Source: Rhinopomastus cyanomelas (lineage: Eukaryota > Chordata > Aves > Bucerotiformes > Rhinopomastidae). Taken from it: 64,000 nt of DNA. Shown here in pieces: positions 25,139 to 36,132 of this stretch. Location of the stretch: assembly GCA_013400115.1 (NCBI GenBank), contig VXBP01001845.1:1-64000 (forward strand). The letters run 5' to 3'. Below the pieces are notes generated by a model that was not told the DNA's origin, ran no database searches, and saw nothing but the letters and a program-made list of their open reading frames with translations. Every line of letters begins with the position of its first letter. Position 1 is the first letter of the stretch. The position numbers were made by a program, and so were the translations under genes.

Positions 25139-25230
25139 TCTGTGTGACTTGGTCTAGGTGATTGGCAGCGGGATTGGACTAGATGATCTTTGAGGTTCCT
25201 CTGAATCCCTAATGTTCTGTGATTCTGTGA
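25139..25230 (+). mobile_element. Very short CR1 3'-end fragment
   Basis: Begins at TCTGTGTGACTTGGTCTAGG and ends CCCTAATGTTCTGTGATTCTGTG. About 92 bp long, only the 3' UTR. The hairpin block that normally reads CCTGCTGTGGCAGG is partly deleted here (GTGATTGGCAGCGGG). Confidence 0.9.
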
Positions 25231-26128
25231 CACGTTCTGGTTACAACTGCCTTTCATTCAGAAAAGCAATCTAATTCTGATGAGGACCTGCCTCTCAGTT
25301 TTGAATTCAAATTAAGATAGGCCAGAATTTTTTAATCTAGTTAATTCTAAAATAGAAGAGATCCTGCTGTCTGAAAGAGACACATGAACTCCAACGTGAA
25401 TTTTTGGTACTGTAAGAAAGTTGGTACTTGAAACACAATTCCCATTGAAATGGAGCGCAGCATTTGTGTCACAGAAAGATGAAGAATAGATACTAATGGA
25501 TTAATCCATGGAGAGCACCACAGTGGTCTTCACTTTGTCCTTGCTAAAATAGCCCTTCCTTTATTCAACATCTCACAAAGATTCTCTAGCGGAAAAGGAT
25601 TCACTGAAATCAGTTGCCAAGGATCCTAAACACGTCACGGTGTAACACAGGTAATGTCATATTTGACTTTGCTGCAGCGAGTCCAAGTTTATCTTATAAG
25701 ACCTGCACATACGAAGATCGACATGCGAAAAACTATTTCCAATATTTACACGATACATTTTAATGACAGCGCATCACAAAAATAAAATGGCCCGCACCCA
25801 TGGAAATCCTCACTCACACAGCACTAAACAGCTAAGATTAGGTGGAATCAAAGTTCATTCTTTTCAGCTGTAGTGACTCTTAAAAAGTAATTTCAAATGA
25901 TAGCGTTGTCACGCACCTTTCTCAAAGAAGAATACATTGACAGGTTCACTATGTGTTAAAGCTCCTGCGATAACACCAAGATTCAGACGTTTGCATGTGA
26001 AAAGTTCTGCAGAGGAACACTTGTACTTATCCAGTGATTCTGCCACCTTCAGCAGAGTGACCGCGGAATAGAGCACCTGACGTTATACACATTTCTACTA
26101 CCTCAACAGTCAGCCTTAAATATATATG
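25231..26128. other. Unique non-coding DNA
   Basis: AT-rich sequence without recognised gene or repeat. Confidence 0.5.
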
Positions 26129-26242
26129 GCACTGGAATGGGCAGCCCAGGGTTGAGTCACCATCCCTGGACGTGTTTAAAAGTCGCTTAGATGTTGTGTT
26201 GGTGGATATGGTTTAGGAATGAACTCTTAGATTAGGGTCAAT
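26129..26242 (+). mobile_element. Older CR1, left part (interrupted by a younger CR1)
   Basis: GCACTGGAATGGGCAGCCCAGG, CACCATCCCTGGACGTGTTTAAAAG and GATGTTGTGTTGGTGGATATGG match an older CR1 subfamily. The element breaks off at 26242 and resumes at 26809, on the other side of the minus-strand CR1. Together the two parts make one truncated element. Confidence 0.88.
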
Positions 26243-26803
26243 CACAGAATCATTAGGGATTAAAAGGGACCTTGAAAGATCATCTAGTCCAATCCCCCTA
26301 ACACAGCAGGATCACCTAGACCAAGTCACACAGGAACACATCCAGGTGGGTGTTAAACATCTCCAGTGAAGGAGACTCCACAACCCCCCTGGGCAGCCTG
26401 TTCCAGTGCTCTGTCACCCTCACTGTGAGGAATTGTCTTCTCAGATTGATGTGGAACCTCCTATGTTCTAGATTACACACATTGCCTCTTGTCCTATCAA
26501 CTACATGACATTGAGAAGAGCCTGGCTCCATCCTCCTGACACCCACCCTTCACATGTTTATCACATGTCAGCCTCGGTCTCCTCTTCGCCAAGCTAAAAA
26601 AGACCCAGCTCCCTCAGCCTCTCCTCATAAGGGAGGTGCTCCACTTCCTTCATCAGCCTCGTAGCTCTACGTTGGACTCCCTCCAGCAGCTCCACATCCC
26701 TCTTGAACTGAGGGGCCCAGAACTGGACACAATACTCCAGGTATGGTCTCACCAGGGCAGAGTAGAGGGTGAGAAGAACCTCTCTCAATCTGCTAACTAC
26801 CCC
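26243..26803 (-). mobile_element. Younger CR1 nested in an older CR1
   Basis: On the minus strand this encodes the C-terminal part of ORF2: REVLLTLYSALVRPYLEYC, a QFWAPQFKRDVELLEGVQRR stretch, RATRLMKEVEHLPYEERLRE and, after a frame break, LEHRRFHINLRR to FLCDLV. The usual 3' UTR follows. TCAAT flanks it on both sides (26238-26242 and 26804-26808), which reads as a 5-bp target-site duplication inside the older plus-strand CR1. Frame changes show that it is inactive. Confidence 0.95.
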
Positions 26804-26808
26804 TCAAT

Positions 26809-26860
26809 GGTTGGACTCTATGATCCCAAGGTTCATTTCCAACCTGAATGATTCTATGAC
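26809..26860 (+). mobile_element. Older CR1, right part (3' end)
   Basis: GGTTGGACTCTATGATCCC, TTTCCAACCTGAATG and ATTCTATGAC are the last about 50 bp of the older CR1 that starts at 26129. The sequence continues from the left part at the point expected from the CR1 order. Confidence 0.88.
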
Positions 26861-28990
26861 ATCCATCACAGAAGCTAATTATATTTTGAGATTAACTCTG
26901 TGTAGCTGATACTCTATAAATCACAAAAAATGATTAAATAATCCAGTATTTCAATAGTAGGCGATAAGAGTCATTGATGCAGGGGGTTGCTTTGGTCGAG
27001 TGTTACTGATTTCCTCCAAGGAAAGTGAAAAAGTCAATATCTGTGCTGCTCTAAAACTGGTATCTCATCCATATTTCTGCCTTGCTGATAGAACACAGAA
27101 TTGTAGGACCATGTGGAACAGGAGAGGGCACGGATGTCACACAGACACAGCAACAAAGCCTGAATCGCACCTAGGTCATCTGTGATCCAACATTAACTGC
27201 TTCCACGGAGAGAGGCTCCACAGCTTCTCTCAAACACAACATCCACTGGCAAACAAACCTTCCTGCAAAGGATGCTTTTACTACTGCCTATTCAGTGAAT
27301 ACTTTGACAGTGGGATTATCCAGGGGATGCCTTTCAAAAAGGCTGCATAAACCCTTCTCTGGTAGAAGCTGGGTAGTCCGATGTGTTGTTGGCCCTCAAA
27401 TCGCACAGCAAGCTGCATTAACAGAGGCATCTAAGTTTATATCCAAAGAGAACCGTTAAAACTGGACTTAGAATGGGGTGTGTAGGACTGTCTAAACAAG
27501 ATACACCTCAAAGTAAATATTCCTGAATGTGACTTCAGTTCAACCAAGAATCTAACAGTACTTCTACCAGACTTTTGCCCTGTAGATAGACTGAAAGATG
27601 TAGGTCAACTTTAAAAACTAAAGATTAGATTTTGATGACAGTTTACAGCAGAAACTTTAAATAGTTCATGACTTTATTTCAATCCACTGTGTTTCTTGAA
27701 CCACCAGTGGTGAATACTAGGGCAAAGCAATGCCTTTACTGTAAGCGAACTGCAGTTTTCAAGCAAGGAGTCTGTTTTTTTCAGCCCAGCAAATAGAAGT
27801 TACAGTAGTTCATTTTCAAAGTACTAAAAGCAATGAAGAAGTGTTTAGAGATTGCAGCTCTACAAAGCAGCAGAGCCTTGCAGTGCCTTGCCTGGCAGAA
27901 CTACAGAATATAACAACTGAGCAAACACAGCTTCAAAGGAAGAAATGAGTCCATAAAGTGCCCCTTGCTCTTCTGTAGAGGTGGAATTAATTTAATTGCA
28001 TCAAAAGGAAGCAGAGTTCCTCACATATTTTCCTTGCCAGCAGCAGCTTTTGAGAAAGAGCAGAAAGGAGGAGAAACTGGAGAAGGGGTGTAGAAACTGG
28101 AGTCTTTCTAACTCCAGAAAGGAGAGATGACAGGAATCAGACTCAAGCTTTTGCACTTACCCTCTCATAGCACCACTGGCACCAGAGTAGTTTAATCTCT
28201 ACACATCAGCAGCTCCTCTTCTCCAGTGCTTCACTCTCTGTGCCCCTCAAGGGGAATGGTTTTCTTTCCCCTAACAGCTCTGCATTTAGACTTCCCAAAG
28301 CTAGTACAAGTGAGCTTGAAACTCCAAAGTCAAGAGGTTGGGAGTGGTTGGTGGAAGATTACTCCACACAAATGGCAGTGCATATGTATGTGGCACTGCT
28401 CCAGCCTTACTAGAAGATGCAACTGAGTGCAAGTCTGGGTACAGCCAATAGGGCCAGCTGAGTGTAATACTGCACAAATCCTTCCAAACTTCTCATCATT
28501 GCTGCTACCACCAGGAGCTACTGCAACTTTGGAACGTGAACTATAACTTAGAGTTAAGTGCAGCTGTGGTTGAAGAAGGTCCTGCTCACACTCCCTGGCA
28601 TAACTTTGTAAGAAATTATATTTCTTAACCTGAAAACTGAAGATCCATCCAAACTACCCAATAAGATTTGGCCAGTAGGCTTTCATGACACTGATTAGAA
28701 CTTCCTGCATAGAGGATGATTAAGATGTTGCCGTGTGAGACACTTAACATCACATCATTGCTCAAACACAATGAGATTTTCCATTACGATTTTGTGATTA
28801 CATGAGAAAGACGTTCTGTGCCAACAGCTCCTTAATGCGACTGCGTCACCCAACAACATGCGGAAGGCAGTTTAAATTCAAGTTCTTATTTTTGGGCATA
28901 CTTGGAAGCACAGGAATCACCTGACAAAACCCCCACATATTTCCATTTACTGAACTAAAGTGCCAGCATCACATTTCTAAAATATCTGAG
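26861..28990. other. Unique non-coding DNA
   Basis: No gene recognised. A stretch near 27087-27290 (GAATTGTAGGACCATG, then GAGAGAGGCTCCACAGC) is faintly like a very old CR1/L3 on the minus strand, but too weak to annotate. Confidence 0.45.
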
Positions 28991-29666
28991 GAGCAGAGCA
29001 GGAGGCAGTGTTGTCTTCAGAGGCTCAACATGAGCCGGCAGAGTGCACCTGCGGTCCAGAAGGCAAACCAGATCCTGGGCTGTGTCAGGACAAGTGTGGC
29101 CAGCAGGTCGAGGGAGGTGATTCTACCCCTCTACTCCGCTCTCATGACACCCCACCTGGAGCACTGCGTCCAGTTCTGGAGCCCTTGTAACAAGAAGGAT
29201 GTGGACATGCTGAAGCGAGTGCAGAGGAGGGCCACCAGGATGATCAGAGGACTGGAGTACCTCTCCTATGAGGCCAGACTGAGAGAGTTGGGGCTGTTCA
29301 GTCTGGAGAAGAGGAGGCTCTGAGGTGACCTTCTTGTGGCCGTCCAGTATCTGAAGGGGGCCTAAAAAAGGCTGGGGAGGGGCTTTTTAGGATGTCAGGT
29401 AGCGACAGGACTAGGGGCAATGGAGCTCAATTGAGATGGGTAGATTTAGAGTGGATGTGAGGAGGAAGTTCTTCACCGTGAGAGTGGTGAGAGCCTGGAA
29501 TGGGTTGCCCAGGAAGGTGGTGGAAGCGCCATCCTTGGAGGTGTTGGAGGCCAGGTTGGATGAGGCTGTGGTCACCCTGATCTAGGGTGAGGTGTCCCTG
29601 GCAACAGCAGGGGAGTTGGAACTGGATGATCCTGTGGTCCCTTCTAACCCAGACTGACTGTATGAT
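28991..29666 (+). mobile_element. CR1 LINE of a different subfamily, ORF2 C-terminus plus 3' UTR
   Basis: The frame at 29030-29323 reads CR1 ORF2 C-terminal wording: ILGCVRTSVASRSREVILPL, YSALMTPHLEHCVQFWSP, RVQRRATRMIRGLEYLSYEA and LGLFSLEKRRL, then a stop. The downstream UTR is worded differently from the dominant subfamily (GGATGAGGCTGTGGTCACCC, GGAACTGGATGATCCTGTGG, tail CTGTATGATT), so this is another CR1 lineage. It ends exactly where a second CR1 3' end begins. Confidence 0.93.
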
Positions 29667-29751
29667 TTGGTCTGGGTGATCCTGCTCTGGCAGGGGAATT
29701 GGACTAGATGATCTTTCGAGGTCCCTTCCAATGCCTAATGATTCTATGATG
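29667..29751 (+). mobile_element. Short CR1 3' end placed on the tail of another CR1
   Basis: TGGTCTGGGTGATCCTGCTCTGG, GAATTGGACTAGATGATC and AATGCCTAATGATTCTATGATG form an 85-bp copy of the dominant subfamily. It begins directly at the terminal TATGATT of the preceding CR1, head to tail in the same orientation. TATGAT at both ends may be the shared tail repeat or a short target duplication. Confidence 0.88.
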
Positions 29752-30451
29752 TAAAACATCAGAGTAATCAAGTAACTCAGGCTGACCGCTCACTGGATTT
29801 GTTCAGTTTCATGAATAATCTGGTGGAAACAAGGAATTCAGATCTTGCCTTTGGTTTTGATTGTTAGTTTCCAATTAGAGCATGGAAAAAAAAACAACCC
29901 AGCATTGAGAAGAATTCCACTGGGAAAAATCCATTAGGAAAGACGCAGCACTATCATTTCTGGATGGAAACCACTGTCTGGTTGAAACTGAATATATTAT
30001 TTCAAAATCATGGTCAAAAGACCTCAAATAACTTGTTTTGGTTTAGGTGCTCTGCTCAAGTCTTTGTATTCAGTAAAGTTTCCCTAGTTTGGAGAGGGCC
30101 TTCTAAAAAGGTTACTCATGGGTTTTGCAGAAACTACAACAAAGGGGTAACCTGACATCTAAATAAAAAATATTTGTATAAAAATTCTCACTTTTTGTAT
30201 TTCTAACTCCTGTGTATTCTGACAAACAAAAACATGTCAAAAATACCACATATCAGTCTGAAGTTGAAGGTTTAAGCTTCAGCCCTCCACCTGCCACACT
30301 GATAGAGTGAGGTGTGTACAAGCAATTCCCTTTGAATGCAACAGGGCTCGGGATGGCAGTTTTGGGGTTTAGGGTGTGCAAAGCACGTCCTGGCTCATTC
30401 TAGCGCAGCAGGTACCAGTATGTCATGGCAGTCAGAACCAGAGATCTTACA
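29752..30451. other. Unique non-coding DNA
   Basis: AT-rich spacer between two CR1 copies; nothing recognised. Confidence 0.5.
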
Positions 30452-31190
30452 ATCATAGAATCATTACGGATCGGAAGGGACCTCGAAAGATCATCTAGTC
30501 CAATCCGCCTGCAACAGCAGGATCACCTAAACCAAGTCACACAGGAACCTGTCCAGTCGGGTCTTGAACATCTCCAGAGAAGGAGACTCCACAACCCCCC
30601 TGGGCAGCCTGTTCCGGTGCTCCGTCACCCTCACTGTGAAGAAGTTCCTTCTCAGGTTGATGTGGAACCTCCTATGTTCCAGCTTACAACCATTGCCCCT
30701 TGTCCTATCACTACATGACACCGAGAACAGCCCAGTGCCATCCTCCTGACACCCACCCCTCAAATATTTGTAGACATTAATGAGGTCACCCCTCAGTCTC
30801 CTCTTCTCCAAGCTAAAGAGACCCAGCTCCCTCAACCTCTCCTCATAAGGGAGGTGTTCCACCTCTCTTATCATCTTTGTTGCCCTACGCTGAACTCTCT
30901 CCAGAAGCTCCACATCCCTCTTGAACTGAGGAGCCCAGAATTGGGCACAATACTCCAGGTGTGGTCTCACCAGGGCAGAGTAGAGGGGGAGAAGAACCTC
31001 TCTTGATCTGCTAACCACCCCTCTTCTAATCCACCCCAGGATGCTGTTGGCCTTCTTGGCCACAAGAGCACATTGCTGGCTCATAGTCATCTTGTTGTCC
31101 ACCAGGACCCCCAAGTCCCTTTCCCCTACACTACACTCTAACAGGTCAGTCCCCAGCCTTTCATTTTTTGTTTTAGTTCTTCCCACTGCA
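30452..31190 (-). mobile_element. CR1 LINE, 5'-truncated, about 740 bp
   Basis: Minus-strand copy of the dominant subfamily ending in ATCATAGAATCATTACGG on the plus strand (the reverse of the terminal ATGATTCTATGAT). It covers the last about 220 codons of ORF2 and the 3' UTR. Similarity fades near 31160-31190, so the upper edge is approximate. No clear target duplication. Confidence 0.95.
30527..31186 (-). pseudogene. CR1 ORF2 C-terminal fragment, open for 219 codons
   Basis: This frame is uninterrupted from the truncation point to the natural ORF2 stop. It runs LGTDLLECSVGERDLGVL near residue 12, KMTMSQQCALVAKKANSILG, REVLLPLYSALVRPHLEYC, RDVELLERVQRRATKMIRE, LRGDLINVYKYLRGGCQEDG, and ends FLCDLV. 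It corresponds to the region of CR1 ORF2 after the reverse-transcriptase motifs. It has neither endonuclease nor the RT active site, so it cannot act alone. The open frame over 219 codons suggests a fairly recent insertion; the first residues before LGTDLL are diverged. The plus-strand frames here are antisense shadows. Confidence 0.9.
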
Positions 31191-31913
31191 GCTGGGAAAC
31201 AGTTTGCACTTTTCCTTAGATATCAAGGACTACCAGATGCTTTGGTGCCAAACCCGTAACCCAGTCCCTCCTGTGGATTCTTTCAATCCCAGCACTCACT
31301 GTACCTGCTGGATGGTAAAACTCAGGTGTTCATGGTCTTCCTTCTTTCTGCCTGTGAGCTCTCTTTTCTACTGTAATGACACCATAATGCCTCTAGTCTA
31401 GGGGGAAAGCAGGAGCTCCAGGGCTATTTAGACACTGCTCTTCCACGTTTTAAGTGGAGAGCTTGGAGGGCACCTGGAATACAAATCCTGAATCATAAAA
31501 AAAAAAAAAAAGTTGGTCCCTGCCTGTCCTGGAGACAGAAGGTGATGTTACAGAGGCCTCAGAGGAGGCTGCGAGTCCTTAGAAGCACTTCTCAGGATGG
31601 GGCTCACAGCTCTCTGACCTCACCTTCACAAAAAAGGAATTCATACCTTCCAATGGTACCACAGATTTCCATCACTCTAATTTGGCCCGAGTCTGGTTCC
31701 AAGGGACACATCTGTTCTGGAGGATCTAGAATTCCTTAAATTCTGTTTTTCTCTTAACTCTCTGATGTGGAACCTGTGGTGCCACAAGATTAATCCAAAA
31801 TGGCAAGGAGCATGTATCCCCTTGGAACACAAACAAAACCGATACAGTTCCTGACTCAAAATGAGTGCCCAGCTTTGGTAGGAATGCTCAGTTCCTTCCT
31901 TCACTCCTCTGCA
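31191..31913. other. Unique non-coding DNA
   Basis: Contains a 16-base A run near 31497-31512 with no recognisable gene upstream of it. Short frames only. Confidence 0.5.
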
Positions 31914-32061
31914 GGGTTGTCCCCAAGTCTCCTTCTCTGGAGATGTTGAAAACCCATCTGGATATGTTCCTGTGTGACTTGATCTAGGTGATCCTGCTGT
32001 GGCAGGAATGTTGGACTAGATGATCTTTTGAGTTCCCTTCCAGTCCCTAATGATTATATGA
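31914..32061 (+). mobile_element. CR1 LINE, 3'-end fragment
   Basis: GTCTCCTTCTCTGGAGATG, GGATATGTTCCTGTGTGAC, TCTAGGTGATCCTGCTGTGG, GTTGGACTAGATGATC, TCCCTAATGATTATATGATG. Dominant subfamily, 5'-truncated at the end of ORF2. Confidence 0.93.
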
Positions 32062-33657
32062 TGATCTGGTTCGGATGGGAATGCACCATTGCTGGTACTC
32101 AAGACCAGGAAAGAATCCTCCTCCCCCTCTAAAAAATATAAGCAAACAGAAAAAAGGTACAAGGAGACAGGGTCTCAGTCTCTCACTGGAGCACAGGAGA
32201 TAAGCTTCCAGTTACAGCCTGGGTTGACAAAGAGGTATCACAACTCTCAAGCAGAATGGAAGAAGCAGTCACAAGAGCTATTATTTCAGCTCCACAAGGT
32301 TATAAAAGGCAACTGGCCTTTCCATTCTGCCATAAATAACATCAACCAATATTTAGTCTTTAAAAAGCTGGTTGGTGCCTAGCAGGAAAGCAAAAAGCAC
32401 TATCGTGCAGGTTAATGTGGTGATTTAGAGCTGATACATCTGCACCACTTCATTACCTGTTGCTTTCTAGTCCATGCAGACCTGGTTGGAGGGGATAAGG
32501 TCTTCACTCCATTTAGCTAATGTAGATTTCAGACACCAACACACAAGGCAGAGAAAACCTTTCCAAAAAGTAGGAAGACATCAAGTATCCTAAGTGCAGT
32601 TGTCTCCTATTGCAGGAAAGCTTGTTTCTTAAGTGATAAAACTATATGACAAGAGCACATGCAGTCTAAATCTTCATAGATTTATAAGTAGGTAGCTATG
32701 AATTACATTATATTCTGATGTTCGTCCCCAAATACGACATTAATCTGACAAATTATACTAATGCACCACGATTTCAAGGTGTTTCCACATTTGCTGCATG
32801 TGTAAATTTCTCAAATAGAATCCGATGTTTGCTAATATGGTACCATCCAAGTTAATAAGATCAAATTATGTCTGATCATACTACATTAGTAAATGTCACA
32901 TCAAATTAGTCATTTTCAGAATTATAATGAAGCACAGAAAGCAACCAAAAATAACTTTTCCAACACAAGTAAGCTGTGCTGAAACTGAAAACGGAGCTAA
33001 ATACCAAGCCCCCAGAGAATGCTTTTCAAATTCAAGGTTAGTTGGATCTTCTTTTCAGTCTTATTTCAGAGAGCTCTCATACATGATTTAAATCATGATT
33101 TGAGTTGCAGTAGACTCTTGTCCAAAGGTCACTAACAGGGTCTGGAGATAAGGCCAAGAACTAGAAGCTGGCAAAGCCTCTGCTGAAAGGCTGTTAGTGG
33201 CAGATAATCATCTTTCTCCAAGTGGTTCCAAGCAGGAAAACCCATGAAGACTCACAGTGCAGAAAGAGAAAGCAACACTTCAAACAGGAGCTCGATCAAG
33301 CAGCTATTAATACATTTAAAAGGAAGAAAGTTTATGTGAACTGGTGTAATTAGGGCAGACCTGTAAGATTTTACTTTGCTGTTCCTGAAGCACATCACCT
33401 GTCAGCTGTACATCTGGTATAATCCCATTTATTTCAGACTGGCTTGGTTTCTCTGAACACAGTAGGAAAACCAAACAGCTTCTTGGCTCAGAAAGCCCTG
33501 GGTCTGCCCTCAGCAAGTTCCCGAGCCTGACATCCCTGGCCATATGCTGGATTTCAGAGCCACGCTTATCTTTCCTGTGTTCTTCAGCCAGCTTGGAAAG
33601 CTGCCTACAGATTTCATCTTTGCCCCTACATCTAAAGGTAGGGAATGTCTCTGGCAA
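32062..33657. other. Unique non-coding DNA
   Basis: No gene or repeat recognised. The minus-strand frames at 33316-33657 and the plus-strand frame at 32089-32382 have no identifiable motif. Confidence 0.45.
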
Positions 33658-33744
33658 CCTGGTCTAGGTGATCCTGCTGTGGCAGGGGGATTGGACTAGA
33701 TGATCTTTTGAGGTCCCTTCCAATCCCTAATGTGATTCTGTGAT
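33658..33744 (+). mobile_element. Very short CR1 3'-end fragment
   Basis: Begins at CTGGTCTAGGTGATCCTGC and ends CCCTAATGTGATTCTGTGAT. About 87 bp, 3' UTR only, starting just upstream of the CCTGC-TGTG-GCAGG hairpin. Confidence 0.92.
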
Positions 33745-35866
33745 ATGCCCACATTAGAAGTGACTTGTCATCCAGCAGAGGCTGCCCAAGGAGAGTGCCC
33801 ACATTCCTCAAGCCTATCCTAAAAATAGAAGGCTGAACTGTTCTGTCAGTCCTCAAGGATGTCTCGCACACAACCTTTCCCAGAGCCTTCAACAAGGGCA
33901 AAAAACCTGGCACGTGACAGAAGCAGAAGGAGCAGGAATTAGAAGGAACATTCAGCAGTCCCATTTTCACTGGGAATGTGGGGAACATCAGCCTCTCCAA
34001 AGCTCCCCATAATCTATTGCACTAGTAGAGGCATCATAGGGCAGGAGATCCTTCTGCAAGGCTGGCCACAGGCTCTCTGATGGGGAACAAGCCTTGTCCC
34101 TATGCCACCAGGTGATGCAGACCCTAGGATTTTCCAAAGCAATTCTACCAAGTTCAAGAGAAAAGGCTTTTGTCCCTTTCAATGACCTAAGAGACGCTGC
34201 TAGTGAATAAATACTGAAGTGATTCAAATTCTGTCTTTACCAAGTTAAAATATACCCACGTAAGTGCAGCTATCTAAATCTTCTGGATAAGGCACCTTTA
34301 TTCTTGGCTGAATAAATTAGTGCCAGCTGAAAGTACTGCAAGCTCCAAGCAAGAAGTATTTTTCTGTGCAAGGCATTCAGGAGAAACATGGGCAACACAG
34401 TGGTGAACCCTTAACTTCCCGTTTACGTGGGGTTAGTTGTTTGGGGCTGTCTTTTTAAATGTAAGACTAAAAAATACACCAGACAAGGTGTCCAATGTTG
34501 AAAGGAGGATTCCTAGTTACTTTGGCAGAGGTGGAACATATGTTCATCATTGTGACCTGCAGTGTTTAATATTCATTTTCTTCATTTAACATACACTGGC
34601 AGATGCTTCAAAGAGTGTTTTTTCCCCCACAATGGCTTTACCAACCCCTGGTTCTCATGACTTTTGTTTATTTGCTTGATATTTGTTTCTTTTTAATCCA
34701 GGCTGTCTGCATGAATTTTAACTCAATTACGGGTGTTTACATAAGGCAGTCTGTTCTGGGACAAAGTTGTTGATCCCAGGAGAAAGCATTGTTCTTATCC
34801 TGTCTGTATTTCAGCAGATTAGGTTTAAGCCAGACCTATCAAAATACACTCACTCTCACTAGCACACAAGTTTTACATGTGTTTTAGTTTGATTGGAGTT
34901 GTTATAATAGACCAGCCTTTTGTTATTAGTAATTATGAAAATTTCAGCTGGATTCTGGTATGCAAGTGAACTGGGAGCCCTTTGTTTTCTTTAAGCTAAT
35001 GTCTGCTTTATTCTGCATTTTCTTCTTCTAATTCTTCTTCTATCCTGGAGGATCTTAGCAACGTTTTACTGTCATTCTTTTATGAAGCTTGTTTTCCCTG
35101 GAGCATGTGGCAATTTCATTAGTTACCTGAAGATCGTATAAAAATCAAATAACAACATAAGCTCAGCCAAAGGCTGGGGGGAAAGAGAACAATTTCTGAA
35201 GAGAACCGTTTCTACTTAGCTCAGGACAAAAATAAAAGCACATGGAAGGAGGAGGGGAAATAAAAATAAGGGAAGCATTATTTGCTCATTTAACTCCTTG
35301 CTGTCTAATACTTCATGGTGGATCGCAGATGGCTGTGCAGGAAAGGCAGCTGGGATGCTTGTTTATGTGGTGGTCAACTAGCCCTTTGGTATGTAGTCTG
35401 GGACAGGGTGCTGTGAAGCCAGGAGCATCCCCTGACCACTGGCTTTGCTTCAGAACAGGCAATGGTAAGTATCACTCAAAAGGGGCAGCCATTAACTATT
35501 TTTTTCCCCATCTTCCACATCAAAAGACAAACTGTTCCCCCTACAACAATCTCTTTTCCCCCCACCAGCTTGAAAGAAGAGTGAAATTGCACAGGACCAG
35601 ACCTAATGACCCAGCAGACTGTTCTGAGCTTCTCCCAGGGAAATTGCTCCACTTAAACCTGGAAAAAACACATTAGTGGCATCTCAGACCATCCTATAAA
35701 CTCCTGTCTCTGATCAAATCAGGGTGCCTGGGACAGTTTAGCCATTGTGATAGGCCGAGAAGAATTTTCAGCATTTTAGCAGGAGAAATGACTATCCTCC
35801 CCTTTAAATCAAGCGTAGAACTACATGTCCCTTCTCCTTGATATTTGCTACATGCTTCAGCATTTT
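33745..35866. other. Unique non-coding DNA
   Basis: No gene recognised. 34880-35150 is AT-rich with the look of a conserved non-coding element. A GTAAGT at 35464 follows a plus-strand open frame (35242-35676) but there is no recognised protein. Confidence 0.45.
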
Positions 35867-36132
35867 CATAGAATCACAGAATCATTAGGGACTGGAAGGG
35901 ACCGGAAGGGACCTTGAAAGATCATCTAATCCAATCCCCCTGCCACAGCAGGATCACCTAGACCAAGTCACACAGGAACACATCCAGGCAGATCTTAAAC
36001 ATCTCCAGTGAAGGAGACTCCACAACCACCCTGGGCAGCCTGTTCCAGTGCACCATCACCCTCACTGTGAAGAAGTTCCTTCTCATATTGATGTAGAACC
36101 TTCTATGTTCCAGCTTACGACCATTGCCCTTC
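35867..36132 (-). mobile_element. CR1 LINE, 3' fragment
   Basis: Minus-strand copy of the dominant subfamily, from the tail (CATAGAATCACAGAATCATT on the plus strand) to the ORF2 C-terminal region (TTCCAGCTTACGACCATTGC). It carries an internal tandem duplication of GGAAGGGACC near 35896-35915. 5'-truncated near 36132. Confidence 0.95.

Noticed and set aside
27087..27290. Very old CR1/L3 fragment
   Set aside because: Only scattered phrases match and the order is not convincing; a profile search would be needed.
31497..31512. Poly-A run as the tail of a processed pseudogene
   Set aside because: The sequence upstream shows no recognisable gene copy, no polyadenylation signal at the usual distance and no flanking duplication.
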